Assembly: GCA_020746105.1 (NCBI GenBank)
Contig: CM036618.1
Span: forward strand, 18,149,001 to 18,213,000
Source of the DNA: Trogon surrucura
Lineage: Eukaryota; Chordata; Aves; Trogoniformes; Trogonidae
Direction: 5' to 3'
DNA length: 64,000 bases
Positions 1 through 11,177 of this stretch are shown piece after piece. Below the pieces are notes generated by a model that was not told the DNA's origin, did not search any database, and saw only the letters and a list, made by a program, of their open reading frames with translations. Each line of letters opens with the position of its first letter. Position 1 is the first letter of the stretch. The position numbers were made by a program, and so were the translations under genes.

Positions 1-165
1 GCATTTTATCTTTGTGTCCTGAACACCTACAGAGCATAGAGTAGGCTGAAGTGCTTTTCAACTCCCTGTAATCACACACTGATGTACTGTTGCCACATTA
101 AAGTCATATGCTGTGTCTTCTTCTTCACTGGTCATGATGCCCTTTGCCTCTTTCATACCTCTCAC

Positions 166-410
166 CCTTTTGGAAAGCAGAGAGTTTGCCAGAGGACAGT
201 GAGCCTTTCTTGAGGACCTGGCTGTGACCTGCTAGAGGAGGCCCTTCTCCATGCAGCACCGTCTCCAGCAGTGGCACTGGCAGGTGGGACAGGTATCTTT
301 GGTGGCATATCTTGGTGATCCGCTTTACAGGTCTGAATAGCAGATGGAGAAAGTAACTTGGAAATCCAAACAGTCCTTTCATCATTTGGGGATGCAGATG
401 TAGCATAGAA
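166..410 (-). other. weak candidate orphan exon
   Basis: On the minus strand a 245-nt stretch is bounded by an acceptor-like site (pyrimidine-rich, ending CCTAG, first exon base 410) and a donor-like site (AAAAGG then GTGAGA, last exon base 166). One frame is open across it: 81 codons plus two bases, rich in Pro, Ser and Ala. A second frame is also open (104 codons at 125-439), so openness alone says little. I recognise no protein in either frame. It could be a non-coding exon, a decayed gene fragment or chance. Confidence 0.15.
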
Positions 411-3162
411 CTAGGAAGATTTTGCATTGGAAACAGCACTAATCCTGCAGCTGAAGACAGTTAAGTATAACCAGATGGTACAATAGTTAATGTCTGACAA
501 GGACCTTAACCATAGAGACAGGAAAAAGGCTACACAAAAATTAATCACAATTGGGAAATAGAAGGCGGAAAGGGGTAGGTTTCAATTTAATGATCCACAT
601 AAGCTGAGGCAACAGCTGCTGCCGAAATGGACACACCTCTTTGATCCCAGCCTCTCTCTCCAGCCCCCCTTTCCTGTGCCTTCCCTCTGCTGGTGCTTGT
701 CTGACCACCTAGGGTGTGAGCTAAGGGAGCTGTATTACCAAAACTGTATTGACTTGTGTTTTTAAAATTTGTAGCATGTTTTCTGTCAGTTTAGATTTTT
801 TCTAAATGGCCTGTGGTAGGATCAGGCAGGCATAAGCACAAAGGCTAAGGGGAAGGGGAGGGGGACTGGATTTTAGCAGCCACTTGCAATTTCAATGGCT
901 TTGCTCTGATTAAAACCATTGGTTGGACTTGGTGATTTTAGAGGTCTTTTCTAGCCTTAGTGAAAATTCACTTCATTGGAAAGTGTTTTGCTTTATAGTT
1001 CCAGCATCACCGATCACAGAAGAATATCTCTTCCTCTAATTTAGCTGTTAAATAATCTGCAAGGAATGGGAAGCAGTAAATCTTGTTGTGGTAGTAACTA
1101 CTGCTTTGTCCTGTGTTAGTTTGCTTTACTTGTTCCTGAAACAAATGATGTAAAGAGCCTATAGGTACAAGAGCCTTTACAAATGCATTTTATCTCCCTT
1201 TACTTTCTTACGGTTTGTGGTTTTTCAGTAATAATGGAACAAAAACAGCTCTAAAAGACACAGCTGTTAAGTTAGCTTTTAACAGGAGAATGGTATAAAG
1301 AGTAATTGTGACAAACTGTGAATTTATTTAATTCAGATTGTCATATTTTTACATGTCATCCACATTTTTAAAGAGATGGATGGTTTGTTGCTTAATCAGT
1401 ACTTAAAGTCATAAATTCTTCTTGGCAGTTCTTCAAGGAGTGAAGTACTGTTTGTGTTTCCATTCCTCTTCTTAAAAACCATCTTGGAAGAGCTGTAAGG
1501 ACCACTTGTCTTCTTATAATCTAATATTTTTATCTCTTGGATTTTCAGAGTGTCCACCACAAGAATGGAATGAGCAAAACCAAATCAAGTGTACTAAGTC
1601 CAATCTGTAGTCATTTTAGTCTTATAGTGATAATGAACTTTATGGGTGCATTCACCTTCTTCATCTGCAAATACTTCCTCAGATTCCTACTCTGCTCCAT
1701 CCCAGTTCATACTCATGAGTGAACTCTGCTGAGAAAGCTCCTTGCCAGATTAGAACAAGTTGTATCATCTGGTAACAGGTATCTTACATGTATAAACAAT
1801 TTTATCACTATTTATGTATGTTTCTGGTTTAGTTATGCCCCCTCCTGAAACTTCATATTTACAAATGTAGGAGTAAAATATTACTTCATATATTACTGTG
1901 TATTGTAATGTAAAAGCACTGCAAGACTGTCCTTTGATCCTCTCATGAAAATGGAGTTCACTCCATAGCTCTAAAATTCCTTTTAATATAAACTACCAGC
2001 TTGAGGATAGCCTCAGACACACGGAATTTGCTGTCTGTATCACCACAACTTTTAGAATGACTTCTGAGATTGCACAGAACCTTCTGTAATTGAATAAAAA
2101 ACCAAAGGACATTTCTGAAGGAAGATACAGCAGCTGCTCAGTACAGTGTATTTTTTGAGCTGAAAGATTTCCTTTTTCAGTTGAAAGAACAGTATTAATT
2201 CCAGACATATATATATAGATAGATAATACATGCACCTTCCAGCATACAAAAAATATCTGTGTGGTGTAGTTATTTAGTGCTGGCTACAGCTCACCGGGGT
2301 GAGAGCAAGAGTAGCCTGTGGTCCTTATGCAGCAGCGCCTCTTAGTGATAGAAGTCAATTCTACATCTAACTAGTACAGGAGCAGAAATACTTTTGCCTT
2401 CCCTTCTACTTGATTCCAAAGTCACTAACACAGCAGGCAAACATTTTAACTTCCAATAACGTGTATCTGACGATTATTCTTACCGTTGAAGCCATGGTCC
2501 TTCTTACATGTATGGCTGTGCGTTGACTTGCCCTGCAAGCTCTCTCTCGTATCATGGGTTGACATATTTTTTTAGCTTAGATATAATTTTAAAATCTAAG
2601 AAGAATCTATTATCTGTTATAAAAAAAAAAATCTCAAGTGTACTAAAGATGGATGTGATATGAGATGTTCAATTTGCTAACCATTAGAATTTCAAAAGAG
2701 ATTGCAGTCCGAATTCTTCTTTTAGTCAGGAACTTTATAACAACTAAACTGGCTAAAATTCAATGGAAGCCACTTATTTATATACAGGTATTAATAGCAC
2801 AGCATAAGTTTTCAAACTACTTTTGCAACTCACTAGATTTGTCTGATGTAATCCTTTAAAAGCGTAACAGAGATCTGCTTATTAGTGGGACACCTGATCA
2901 GCATGAGTACAAAAGACATATGAAAATAACAAAAAAAAAAGAGTACAAGAAGATTGGAAGGTACTATATGAAACTCATTTAATCCAGCATGGTGTCTGTA
3001 ATAAAGGTTGATTCTAAGTTCTCAATACAGGTTACTCCAGGTAACAGGGAAAAAAAGCATGTTTATTATTTTTAAACTCACAACTGTAAACCTCCAGAAT
3101 ATTTATTGTTTTTTAAAAAAGCTGCCAGCCTACCTATCTTTTTTTCCCATGCCCAGAAACAC
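411..3162. other. intergenic, no gene seen
   Basis: AT-rich unique sequence with only short open frames. It contains a small TA/GATA microsatellite near 2,205-2,226 and short A-runs near 2,620 and 2,930. I see no recognisable repeat family or exon. Confidence 0.6.
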
Positions 3163-3168
3163 TTTATT
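3163..3168 (-). terminator. AATAAA polyadenylation signal candidate
   Basis: On the minus strand AATAAA lies about 50 nt beyond the stop codon of the candidate gene at 3,218-3,679. A GT-rich stretch (GTGTTTCTGGGCATGGG) follows directly, as expected of a vertebrate cleavage and polyadenylation region. The hexamer alone is common in AT-rich DNA; only its placement makes it worth listing. Confidence 0.3.
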
Positions 3169-3217
3169 GTATGACAAGTATTTTTAGGGGAAGTGATTCA
3201 ACAGGTCAGATGGGGCA

Positions 3218-3679
3218 CTATGATAATGAAGTTAGTATGTTATTTTGTAATACATGTGGCGCTAATCCTCGAACGTATCTGAAGACCAAATGAGAGAGCA
3301 AGGACACACAGTCCGGGGTGAGCGATCTGATTTGCAGCAGCGTTTTGGCTCCACCAGATCTCTTCTCCAACAGATCTCTGTAATACCAAAGGAGAGAAGC
3401 AGTTGCTGCTGGAGGCCTCCAGAGGGAGATCCTGCCCATCTAAACCCGAGTGCCTAAACACAGCTTCTTCGTTCTCCCCTGAATTCCTGAAAGTTTTGTG
3501 AAGCCAGATGGCCAGGGTGTAGAGGGGGAAGCTATAAGCACCGTGCCTGAAGGAGCAGCTGCAGCATGAGCTCACCTGTAATCGGCGACGAAAGAGAATC
3601 CGAACTGGAAGAAACACCCCAATCCCTCCAGTTGTGGGAAAAGCTGTAACCAGAGCTCACAGACGTCGTAACCCGTCAT
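3218..3679 (-). CDS. candidate two-exon small protein, unknown family
   Basis: Minus strand. Exon A (3,679-3,576) starts with ATG, preceded in frame by a stop six codons upstream, and ends TACAG before a GTGAGC donor. Exon B (3,377-3,218) follows a pyrimidine-rich acceptor ending TTACAG and runs to TAG. The 198-nt intron carries a stop in the exon A frame, yet joining the exons keeps one frame: 87 residues plus stop. The peptide begins MTGYDVCELWLQLFPQ, has a hydrophobic stretch at about residues 9-32 (Phe, Leu and Gly rich), then a basic part with LLEKRSGG and LVFRYVRGL. Codons in exon A favour G or C at third positions, and CpG is denser than in the flanks. AATAAA follows about 50 nt after the stop. 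I do not recognise the protein. It may be a short gene, a terminal piece of a larger minus-strand gene, or coincidence in a GC-richer patch. Confidence 0.3.
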
Positions 3680-3689
3680 CTGGAGAAGC

Positions 3690-4342
3690 CTTCGTTAAGT
3701 CTGTAATTGTTCATTACATGAGAAAGCAATACTGAATTATCAGGCTGGATATGCAGGCCTTACTGAGTGCAAGCAATTCTTTACATAGCTCAAAGCAGCG
3801 TACAGAGACATGGAGGAACAGCTGTGGTCGCTAAGAGGTGGTACAACCCAGAAGCAAATCCCTGGTAAGGCCAGAAATGAATGTGGTTTGAGTTCAGGAA
3901 CTTAAATTCACCAGAGTGTGGTTATATCTATTTAAATGAAAGTATGCTATAACTGTTTCAGAGATGCCATTGCCCTGAGGTAAGTGCTGATAAACAACTA
4001 TGTCTTTTGCAAAATGTTACTTGTAATGAGCTGACTTAGCAATGGTATAAATTGCAGCAGTTTGAGCACCACAGATCAGAAGGAATATTGAGGAGGGTTG
4101 GCTGCCCATAGCAAATGTCATGAAGCCCCTGACTGGGCAGAGCGATAGTTCTGAATAACACCTCAGCAATTATGGTGGGCAGAAAGCATCAGAAAAGATG
4201 GTCCTGACCAAACATCCTCACGGATGACAACAAACATAACAAACAACTGTTTTCTATCAAAGAGCTGTACCACAAGCTGTACCACTCAGACTCCCTTAGA
4301 GATGAGTAGGAGCTGATCAAATTGTACTTAACAGTACCTGTT
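3690..4342. other. intergenic, no gene seen
   Basis: Unique sequence with no supported exon or repeat. The 5' edge of the following CR1 copy is blurred, so its first bases could begin somewhat earlier than annotated. Confidence 0.55.
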
Positions 4343-4986
4343 GTAGACAGGCCCAGGTGGCCAAGAAAGCCAGCAGCATCCTGGCCTGTACCAGCAGGAC
4401 CAGGGAGGGACTTTTCCCTCTGTACTCGGCACTGGTGAGGCAACACCTCGAATCCTGTGTTCAGTCTTGGGCCCCTCACAACGAGAAAGACATGGCTGTG
4501 GTGTAGCGTGTCCAAAGAAGGGCAACAAAGCTGGTGAAGGGACTTGAGACCAGGTCTGATGAGGAGCAGCTGAGGGAACTGAGGTTGTTTAGCCTGGAGA
4601 AAAGGAGGCTGAGGGCAAACCTTCTCACTCTCTACAACTACCTGAAAGGAAGTTGTAGCAAGGTGGGAGTCAGTCTCTTCTGCCAAGTTACAACTGATAG
4701 GACAAGAGGGAATGGCTTCTAGTTGTGCTGGGGGAGGTTTAGGTTGAATATGAGGTAAAATTTCTTCACTGAAAGGGTTGTTAAGCACTGGAACAGACTG
4801 CCCAGAGAAGTAGTTGAGTCACCATGCCCGGAGGTACTTAAAAGACGTGTAGGTGTGGCCTTTAGGGACATGGTTTAGTGGTGGACCTGGCATTGCTAGG
4901 TTAATGGTTGGACTCGATGATCTTAAAGGTCTTTTCCAACCCAAACAATTCTATGATTTAATGATTCAATGATTCAATTGTTCAAT
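4343..4986 (+). mobile_element. CR1 LINE, 5'-truncated, old copy
   Basis: Reads as the C-terminal part of CR1 ORF2 and the 3' UTR in sense orientation. It starts near the CAQVAKKAS-like region and passes through a TKLVKGL-type stretch, the LSLEKRRLR-like motif, a degraded TDRTRGNGF motif and the RLPREVVES-like end. The 3' UTR signature (GGACTCGATGATCTTAAAGG) leads into an ATTCTATG-type tail degraded to TGATTCAA units. Several stops interrupt ORF2. CR1 inserts by target-primed reverse transcription, and 5' truncation is the usual state. The antisense 199-codon frame over it is only a shadow. Confidence 0.93.
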
Positions 4987-5465
4987 GAGAGAGTTAATTT
5001 AATCTGTCTGGTAGTTGTTCACTACAGTCACCACTAAACTGTGTATTTCACTGTATTTGTCCTTTGGAGCTGGAACAGCTACTGGTCTGGACTGAGAGTC
5101 CCCTTCTCCCCTTTGCCACCAGGGTCAGCTGGTGAGTGAACCAAGTGTCACCTGAAATGACCACCCTGACTGCTGCGTGTCAGCCATCCTCAGCTGGCGC
5201 GGTGTTCGTACCCAGTGATTAAAGGAGCACTCGTGAAAGTTTATCAGCTAAAAACACTGAAGAAAGTGAACATTTTACCTCTAATTGAAAACATCCAGGT
5301 GTTTAGAAGGTTTAGCACAGCTTCACAATTTTGGATGCTCTGCCTTGTCTCTCTCTACTCACTGTTGGTGAGAGTCCATCTCAAATACAGCTTTCAGGGT
5401 TGGGTTTTTTTGGTCCAACTAGGATGGATGCTGAGAAGGAGGGGAGGGTACCCGGATTGTGAGAG

Positions 5466-5547
5466 GCCTACGGCATCTGGCCTACAGGGAAGGGTTAAGG
5501 GACCTGTGTGTCACTTGGTGGGAGGAGGCTGAGGAGAGATCTAGTGA
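5466..5547 (+). mobile_element. possible decayed CR1 ORF2 fragment
   Basis: The words CTACAGGGAAGGGTTAAGGG and GGAGGAGGCTGAGGAGAGAT resemble the CR1 segment encoding [21 protein letters not shown], with part of the middle lost. There is no 3' tail. The similarity is short, so this is tentative. Confidence 0.3.
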
Positions 5548-8500
5548 ATAATGGATAAATGGTAAATTCAGCAGGAAAGAGGCAGGATTAATATCACACG
5601 AAATCCTGGACATATCCACAGAGCACAGGTACACAGCTATGAAGTGCATGTGAAATAAATCCACCGTGGTGACTGGGGTGACACAGTAGGTACACAACGA
5701 CATCGACAAGCACACATCAACACCACAGCACACGGGGCACACAGTTCATGTGATGGCCAGCTGTAATGCGCTTAAACTGGAAGACCAGCACATCCTAGAG
5801 GTTACAGCATACCCATAGACCAACTTCAGCCCAATTCCAGACCAACCTCTGCTTGAGATTTCTGTAGAAAAATCTATGTCTAATATGTATGTATAACTTT
5901 GAAAGTACACTGATAATGTATTGCTCAGTCATGAAGAGGTTGTGACTTCATATGGCTACACTGATTCAATTGAAAATATTTTTCATTTATTTAATACAAC
6001 AAATACAACACATAAGGCAGCATATGGCACTTCAGAGAGAAATAGCATTTTCAATTATGGAGTCAAAATAATGTAGAAAACCTGCTGCATTCACAAAAAA
6101 AATAGAATTCAAAGTTTGGAAAATAATTCTAAAGTTGGGATTGAAAATAGAAATTTAAAGTATTGATTAGAAACTTCTAAATTCTTTTTTAAGGTCCTGT
6201 TTTGTGAAAATATTTATTCTTCAGTAGTTCTTAACATGAAAAATATGGTACCCCACAAATTGCAGTTACACTCTTGTAGTAGGAACATCAGACCTCAAAA
6301 TGAGGCTTTTCTGATGTCTACAGAAGTTGAACACGTCAGATATGTTCTTCATGAGTTACTCTGGTTTATCAGTTTATCTCTGATCATCTGGTTTAAGGCA
6401 AAGTCAGGTTATCTAAACTCCGTCAGTAGTCCTCCATCTAATGTTTCTCATTATCTTTCTTTTTCCTTTTAATTGACAACCACCGTGTTTATATCAGCCA
6501 GATTGCAGCTGAGTTTTTCTTACTGGCAGCTCACCAGTAGCAGAGAATAGTTACGATGCTTTGGCGTCTTGCTTTGATACTTCTTTTTTTTCTGAGCATT
6601 TGATCCCTTACTTGTGCTGACAGTCAAGGCCGGTTTGAGTCACACTCTTGTGAGAATCTTTCTTGAAGATTTGACTTTTACTACAAGATCTGTCAGAGTG
6701 TGAAACATAACGAATCATGTTCGTGTCTAGAAATGACTTCCCAAAGAGCCGTGACCCTGATCCTGTGTATGCACACACCCATGAGGACATTGATACTTGA
6801 ATAACTCCAAAAACCGCTGCAAATAACCCAGGCATAAAGCTATTTATATATACATAGGTTTGTAAGTTGCTGACTACTGCAAGCACACGTACCAAGATGA
6901 TTATAATACAATTGAATACATAGTTTAATACAATCTGGTTTAATAAGGTGAAAACAAATAAATGAGCAAGGTTCTTTTATTCATGAGCTCTCTTGAAAAC
7001 CATCCTCAGCATTTATGAATGTGTTCAGAGTGCAGTACCTGGCCCAAGTATTTTACAGCTTGGAAAGGGAAGTGAAGTACAGAAAACCAGGAGTGAAGTG
7101 CATTGGAGCACTGAAACTGATAAGAAGAGAGGCAATATTTTTCTCCTTTCCCCAAATACAAAAAGTAGCCTAAACCAAATGGAAAAACACAGATGTTTGT
7201 CACTGCCCAAATTAGGTAATCATGGAATACAGGAAATGATTGAGAAAACAGTAAGAATCACAGAATCATAGAATCTTACTTGTATTATATTGGTAGACAA
7301 ATAAATAAAAATTATCTAAAATAAAACTAACAAAGAGATTAATAATTATTTGGGCTGCAATTTCTGACAGATTATGGAGAAATATAGTCAGAGGTTACAT
7401 CTGGCTGGTAAGGACTGTAAACTGCAATGCCTTGCCTGTGACAGGGGTCCCTTTGGCCAGGTGGCAATGACTCAAGCTGAAGGTTGACTGGTTTGGACAA
7501 TTTTTCTCACAGTAGCAAGTGGTATATATTATGTGTTTGGGCTTAATATTTTTAAATAAATCTCTGCATTTAAGCTTACAGGAAAAAATAAGTGTTGTAA
7601 AGTGTTATTTACTTCTGAAACTTCTGTAGTCTGATTTTTTAATTACAGAAGAAAACAAATACTAATTCTGATGTTGAATTTTACTTCCATGGACTAAGTA
7701 AACCTAGTTTTCTACAAAGTGATAAGACAACAAAGATCTTTAACCCGTTCTAGTTTATGTCCATGAGTTTCCATCAAGTGTTTCACCTTCTTCTGACCCA
7801 AGCACAGTCACTAAGCTCAGGGCACTTGCCCTCATTACCTTGAGCTGAGAATAATCCCAGTCAAGCATCACTACTGAGTGAAACAGAAAAAGAAGAAAGT
7901 GAGTAAAGAGGAATCTGTGCACAGGCAAATAGGATCCTGAGATTGTAACGGCCTGAAAGTGCAAGTTTCAGTGAGTGAAACTTCACCCAATGACCTGGAT
8001 CTCACCGTGATGAACTTCCCGCAGGGAAAACATGGCTTCTCTACAGCTTAAAGCAGTGTTGCACTGCAGGGTGTGGATGTTTTCCTCATAAGGAATGCTG
8101 TCCTGGGCTTTGGTGAAGCAAGGCACCCTGCTAGCGCAGGCGCTGATGGAGCTGAATTATGTTTGCTGCTTCCAGCCTCTTGCCAGCACCACCTCACAGC
8201 TCGGCACCTTCAGGCCTCACTTGGGCCCCCGTCAATGCGTTGCTACTTCATTTCCTAGTTCACACAGCTTCCTACTGAAGCTGCACAGATATATCTGTCA
8301 TCTGTCACGAGTTTAATTTCCACGAGACACATGAAAAGTGAAATGTTAGTGATGCTTCTGCTTTTATGTGCTTGCCCACTCTCTCTCTCTCTCTCACCCA
8401 CACAACCGTGCACCTTGAGGTCACCTTTCTGAAACTCCTTTCCAAGGCTGTCAGGCTATAACTTCATCAGTCCAGCAGTGCTACTCTGCACTGTTGACCT

Positions 8501-8626
8501 CTGTCCCAGCAACATTATGATGAATATGGCAATTTGTTTCCTTGGCACAGTTTTTGTGTGCTGCAGTAGATAAATTAAATCAATCAAACAAGCAATCCAC
8601 CCATCCCAAATGGATAATAGAAAAAT
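5548..8626. other. intergenic, no gene seen
   Basis: AT-rich unique sequence. A bare CR1-like tail (CACAGAATCATAGAAT, minus orientation) sits at about 7,257-7,275 without any recognisable CR1 body, and a (CT)n run lies at about 8,380-8,395. No exon is supported. Confidence 0.55.
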
Positions 8627-8920
8627 GTGAGAACTGATGTACTGAATCAGGCCAGAGGTCCACCTAGTTCATTAGTCTTTCCTTGAAAGTGGCTGCCACA
8701 AGATGCTCGGGAAGCGGCAGATGAGCAAGGGAAATGTAGTGGCTCTTCCCCAGTTCACTGCTCATCCTTCAGTGATTTGCAACTAATTGACTTGCTGAGA
8801 GGTGACATCTTTCTGTTTCCCAGCACTTGAAGTGTTTTCTACCATGAATCTAATTGCTTCCTGCATGTGTATAAAATTTTACTGTCTGTTACATCCTCTG
8901 GAACTGTTCCGTGACTTTTT
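8627..8920 (-). mobile_element. ancient CR1/L3-lineage LINE 3' end
   Basis: The sequence around ACTGAATCAGGCCAGAGGTC and CCACCTAGTTCA, followed by an AGTGGC...AGATGC block, matches the 3' terminus of the old amniote CR1/L3-type LINE well known from turtle and crocodile genomes, in minus orientation. Further in, TTACATCCTCTGGAACTGTTCCGTG resembles the next conserved block of that family. It is strongly diverged and truncated. The family assignment is from memory of the consensus. Confidence 0.5.
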
Positions 8921-10612
8921 GCTTTGGAGGCTGGCTTAATTTCCACTTTTTTTTCTTAGCCTTGCTAGCCTTATTTTCTTAATTGTAAGCCTAATGTCTT
9001 TCTGATGTCTTTAGTACTTTCTGACTAGTGAGTTGATAAATCAAAAAGCTATGGTGTGAAATTTAAGGAAGGTAAAGAGGGTACTGAAGGATTTAATGAT
9101 CAAATAAGTGTTAGAAAAGGTGTAACACCCATGATGCTGAAAAGTTTTGTGTAGTAATAAGAAAAGACTTGAAGATAGGAAAGTGAGAACTGTGTTTTGA
9201 CTGTGAAGGAAAGTATTTTCCAACAGTGCAATGTATTCCTATCTGAAATATCTAGTAAGAGATTGGTTGCGTCTAAAAATGGGGCAGAACAGAACCATTA
9301 GGAAAGAGTGGGTAAGGATATTTCTGCATGGGCATTGAATAGCTACTAGATGCTTTCTCTCTCTGCAGTGAGTTCCTTTACATTCTTCTGCACATGGCAA
9401 CCAAACTGTGTATCTCATGTTTGTGTCACTACTCTTTGTGCTTGGGCATCTGACCTAGTTTGGATTTTGCTCTGTCATTTTCAGATCAAGGTTATAAATG
9501 GATCACATAATGTTCTTGTCTAATCATCATTACCCATTAGAGGAGGAAGTTCTAAATCCATTTATTTGCTTGTTCATTTTATTTCCCAGTATCTAATAAG
9601 GATACAACTAGTTTAGGAACTAGCAGGAGTACAATTCTCTGGTAAAAAACTGCAGAGCATTAGCTCAATCTGCTCCAGCTGCCTCTTGTCACCGGTAGGC
9701 AATTGTCTTTCCTTGTGTCCCCTGGTCCTTTTAGCCCCTGGACACACACATGGCAGTGCTATGGAAGTAACTTTTGCAGAGAATCCCTTGCTGTAGGGTT
9801 TTGCGTCTCCTCCGTGCTCTCTAAGAACACAGACAAATGCGAGAGAAAATAGTCGGGCTTTGCATCTGTGTGGATTTACTGTTCATTAAAACACCAGCAT
9901 TTCTGGAGCTCAGATGCCCAGACTGGGAATCTAAATAAGTTGGTAAAAATAAACAGGGTAGACAGAACTCAGTGCATTAGGTCTAATCCCGCCGATAGTG
10001 TGGCGTGGCCTCATTTAACATTGGGAACTGGCAGAGGTAGCAGATAAGGAGAGAGTGGTGACAGATGCCAGTTGGCACCAGATGAGGAAGCTTGGGTTTA
10101 TAGCCCACACTGTGAGTTAATAATGGCTACAAAAGAGGACACACAGACCAAATTGTATGCACTGGTGAAAAAGCTTCTTAAAAGTCAGTCTCAACAAATG
10201 AAAGCTGGGGTTTTGTATGCTCCAGTGTAATGGCTGTGCTGAACAGAATACATGTGCCACTGCAGAGATAATTGCCAAAAACTTTTTTCAATGTTCCTTT
10301 AAACTTTCTCTTCTTTAAGAAAACCACATAAAAGCTGGGGGGAAAAAAACCCCACAAATTAAAATTCTGAATTATGGTGTCTTACAAATGCAACTTTTCA
10401 GTCCTTCATTATAACAAGGAGTGGTAACTGGACAGAAAACTAGGTTGGGATTCATCAGCCATAGACTGTGTTTTTTAAGTTACTTAACCATCTCTATGCA
10501 TCACTTTATATTTGCTCTGAGAAGTGATGTGCTTACAGATAACTGAGTGGGAGAAATTAAATCTCAACATGCATCTGTTGGGTGTTTGCTTTTTTTTTTT
10601 TTTCCCCTGGTT
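8921..10612. other. intergenic, no gene seen
   Basis: Unique AT-rich sequence without a supported exon. A poly-T run at about 10,591-10,604 directly precedes the next CR1 copy. Confidence 0.55.
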
Positions 10613-11177
10613 CACAGAATCACAGAATCACAGAATGTTAGAGGTTGGAAGGGACCTTAAAGATCATCTAGTCCAACCCCTCCGCCAGAGCAGGATCACC
10701 TACAGTAGAGCGCACAGGAACGCGTCCAGGTGAGTTTTGAATGTCTCCAAAGAAGGAGATTCCACAACCTCCCTGGGCAGCCTGTTCCAGTGCTCTGTCA
10801 CCCTCACAGTAAAAAAGTTTTTCCTCATATTTTTATGGAACCTCCTATGTTCCAGCTTACACTCATTGTCCCTTGTCCTGTCAGTGGATGCCGCTGGAAG
10901 GAGCCTGGCTCCATCCTCCTGACATTCCCCCTTGACATATTTATAAACATGAATGAGGTCACCCCTCAGCCTCCTCTTCTCCAAGCTAAAGAGACCCAGC
11001 TCCTTCAGCCTTTCCTCATAAGGGAGATGTTCCACTCCCTTCACCATCTTTGTGGCTCTGCGCTGGACTCTCTCCAGCAGTTCCCTGTCCTTCTTGAACT
11101 GAGGGGCCCAGAACTGGACACAGTATTCCAGATGCGGCCTCACCAGGGCAGAGTAGAGGGGCAGGAGGACCTCTCTT
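10613..11177 (-). mobile_element. CR1 LINE, 5'-truncated, young-looking
   Basis: Minus-strand copy: three CACAGAAT tail units at 10,613-10,637, then the 3' UTR signature and the ORF2 C-terminus. The ORF2 frame is uninterrupted from the truncation point to its natural stop near 10,700 (about 158 codons). Motifs in order are [53 protein letters not shown] and [13 protein letters not shown]. This is the end of the protein, downstream of the reverse transcriptase core, so the copy cannot move by itself. The intact frame and clean tail suggest a fairly recent insertion of the subfamily also seen at 36.7 and 38.4 kb. Confidence 0.96.

Noticed and set aside
4189-4788. 199-codon minus-strand frame
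   Set aside because: It runs antisense through a CR1 copy whose sense-strand ORF2 motifs are clear.
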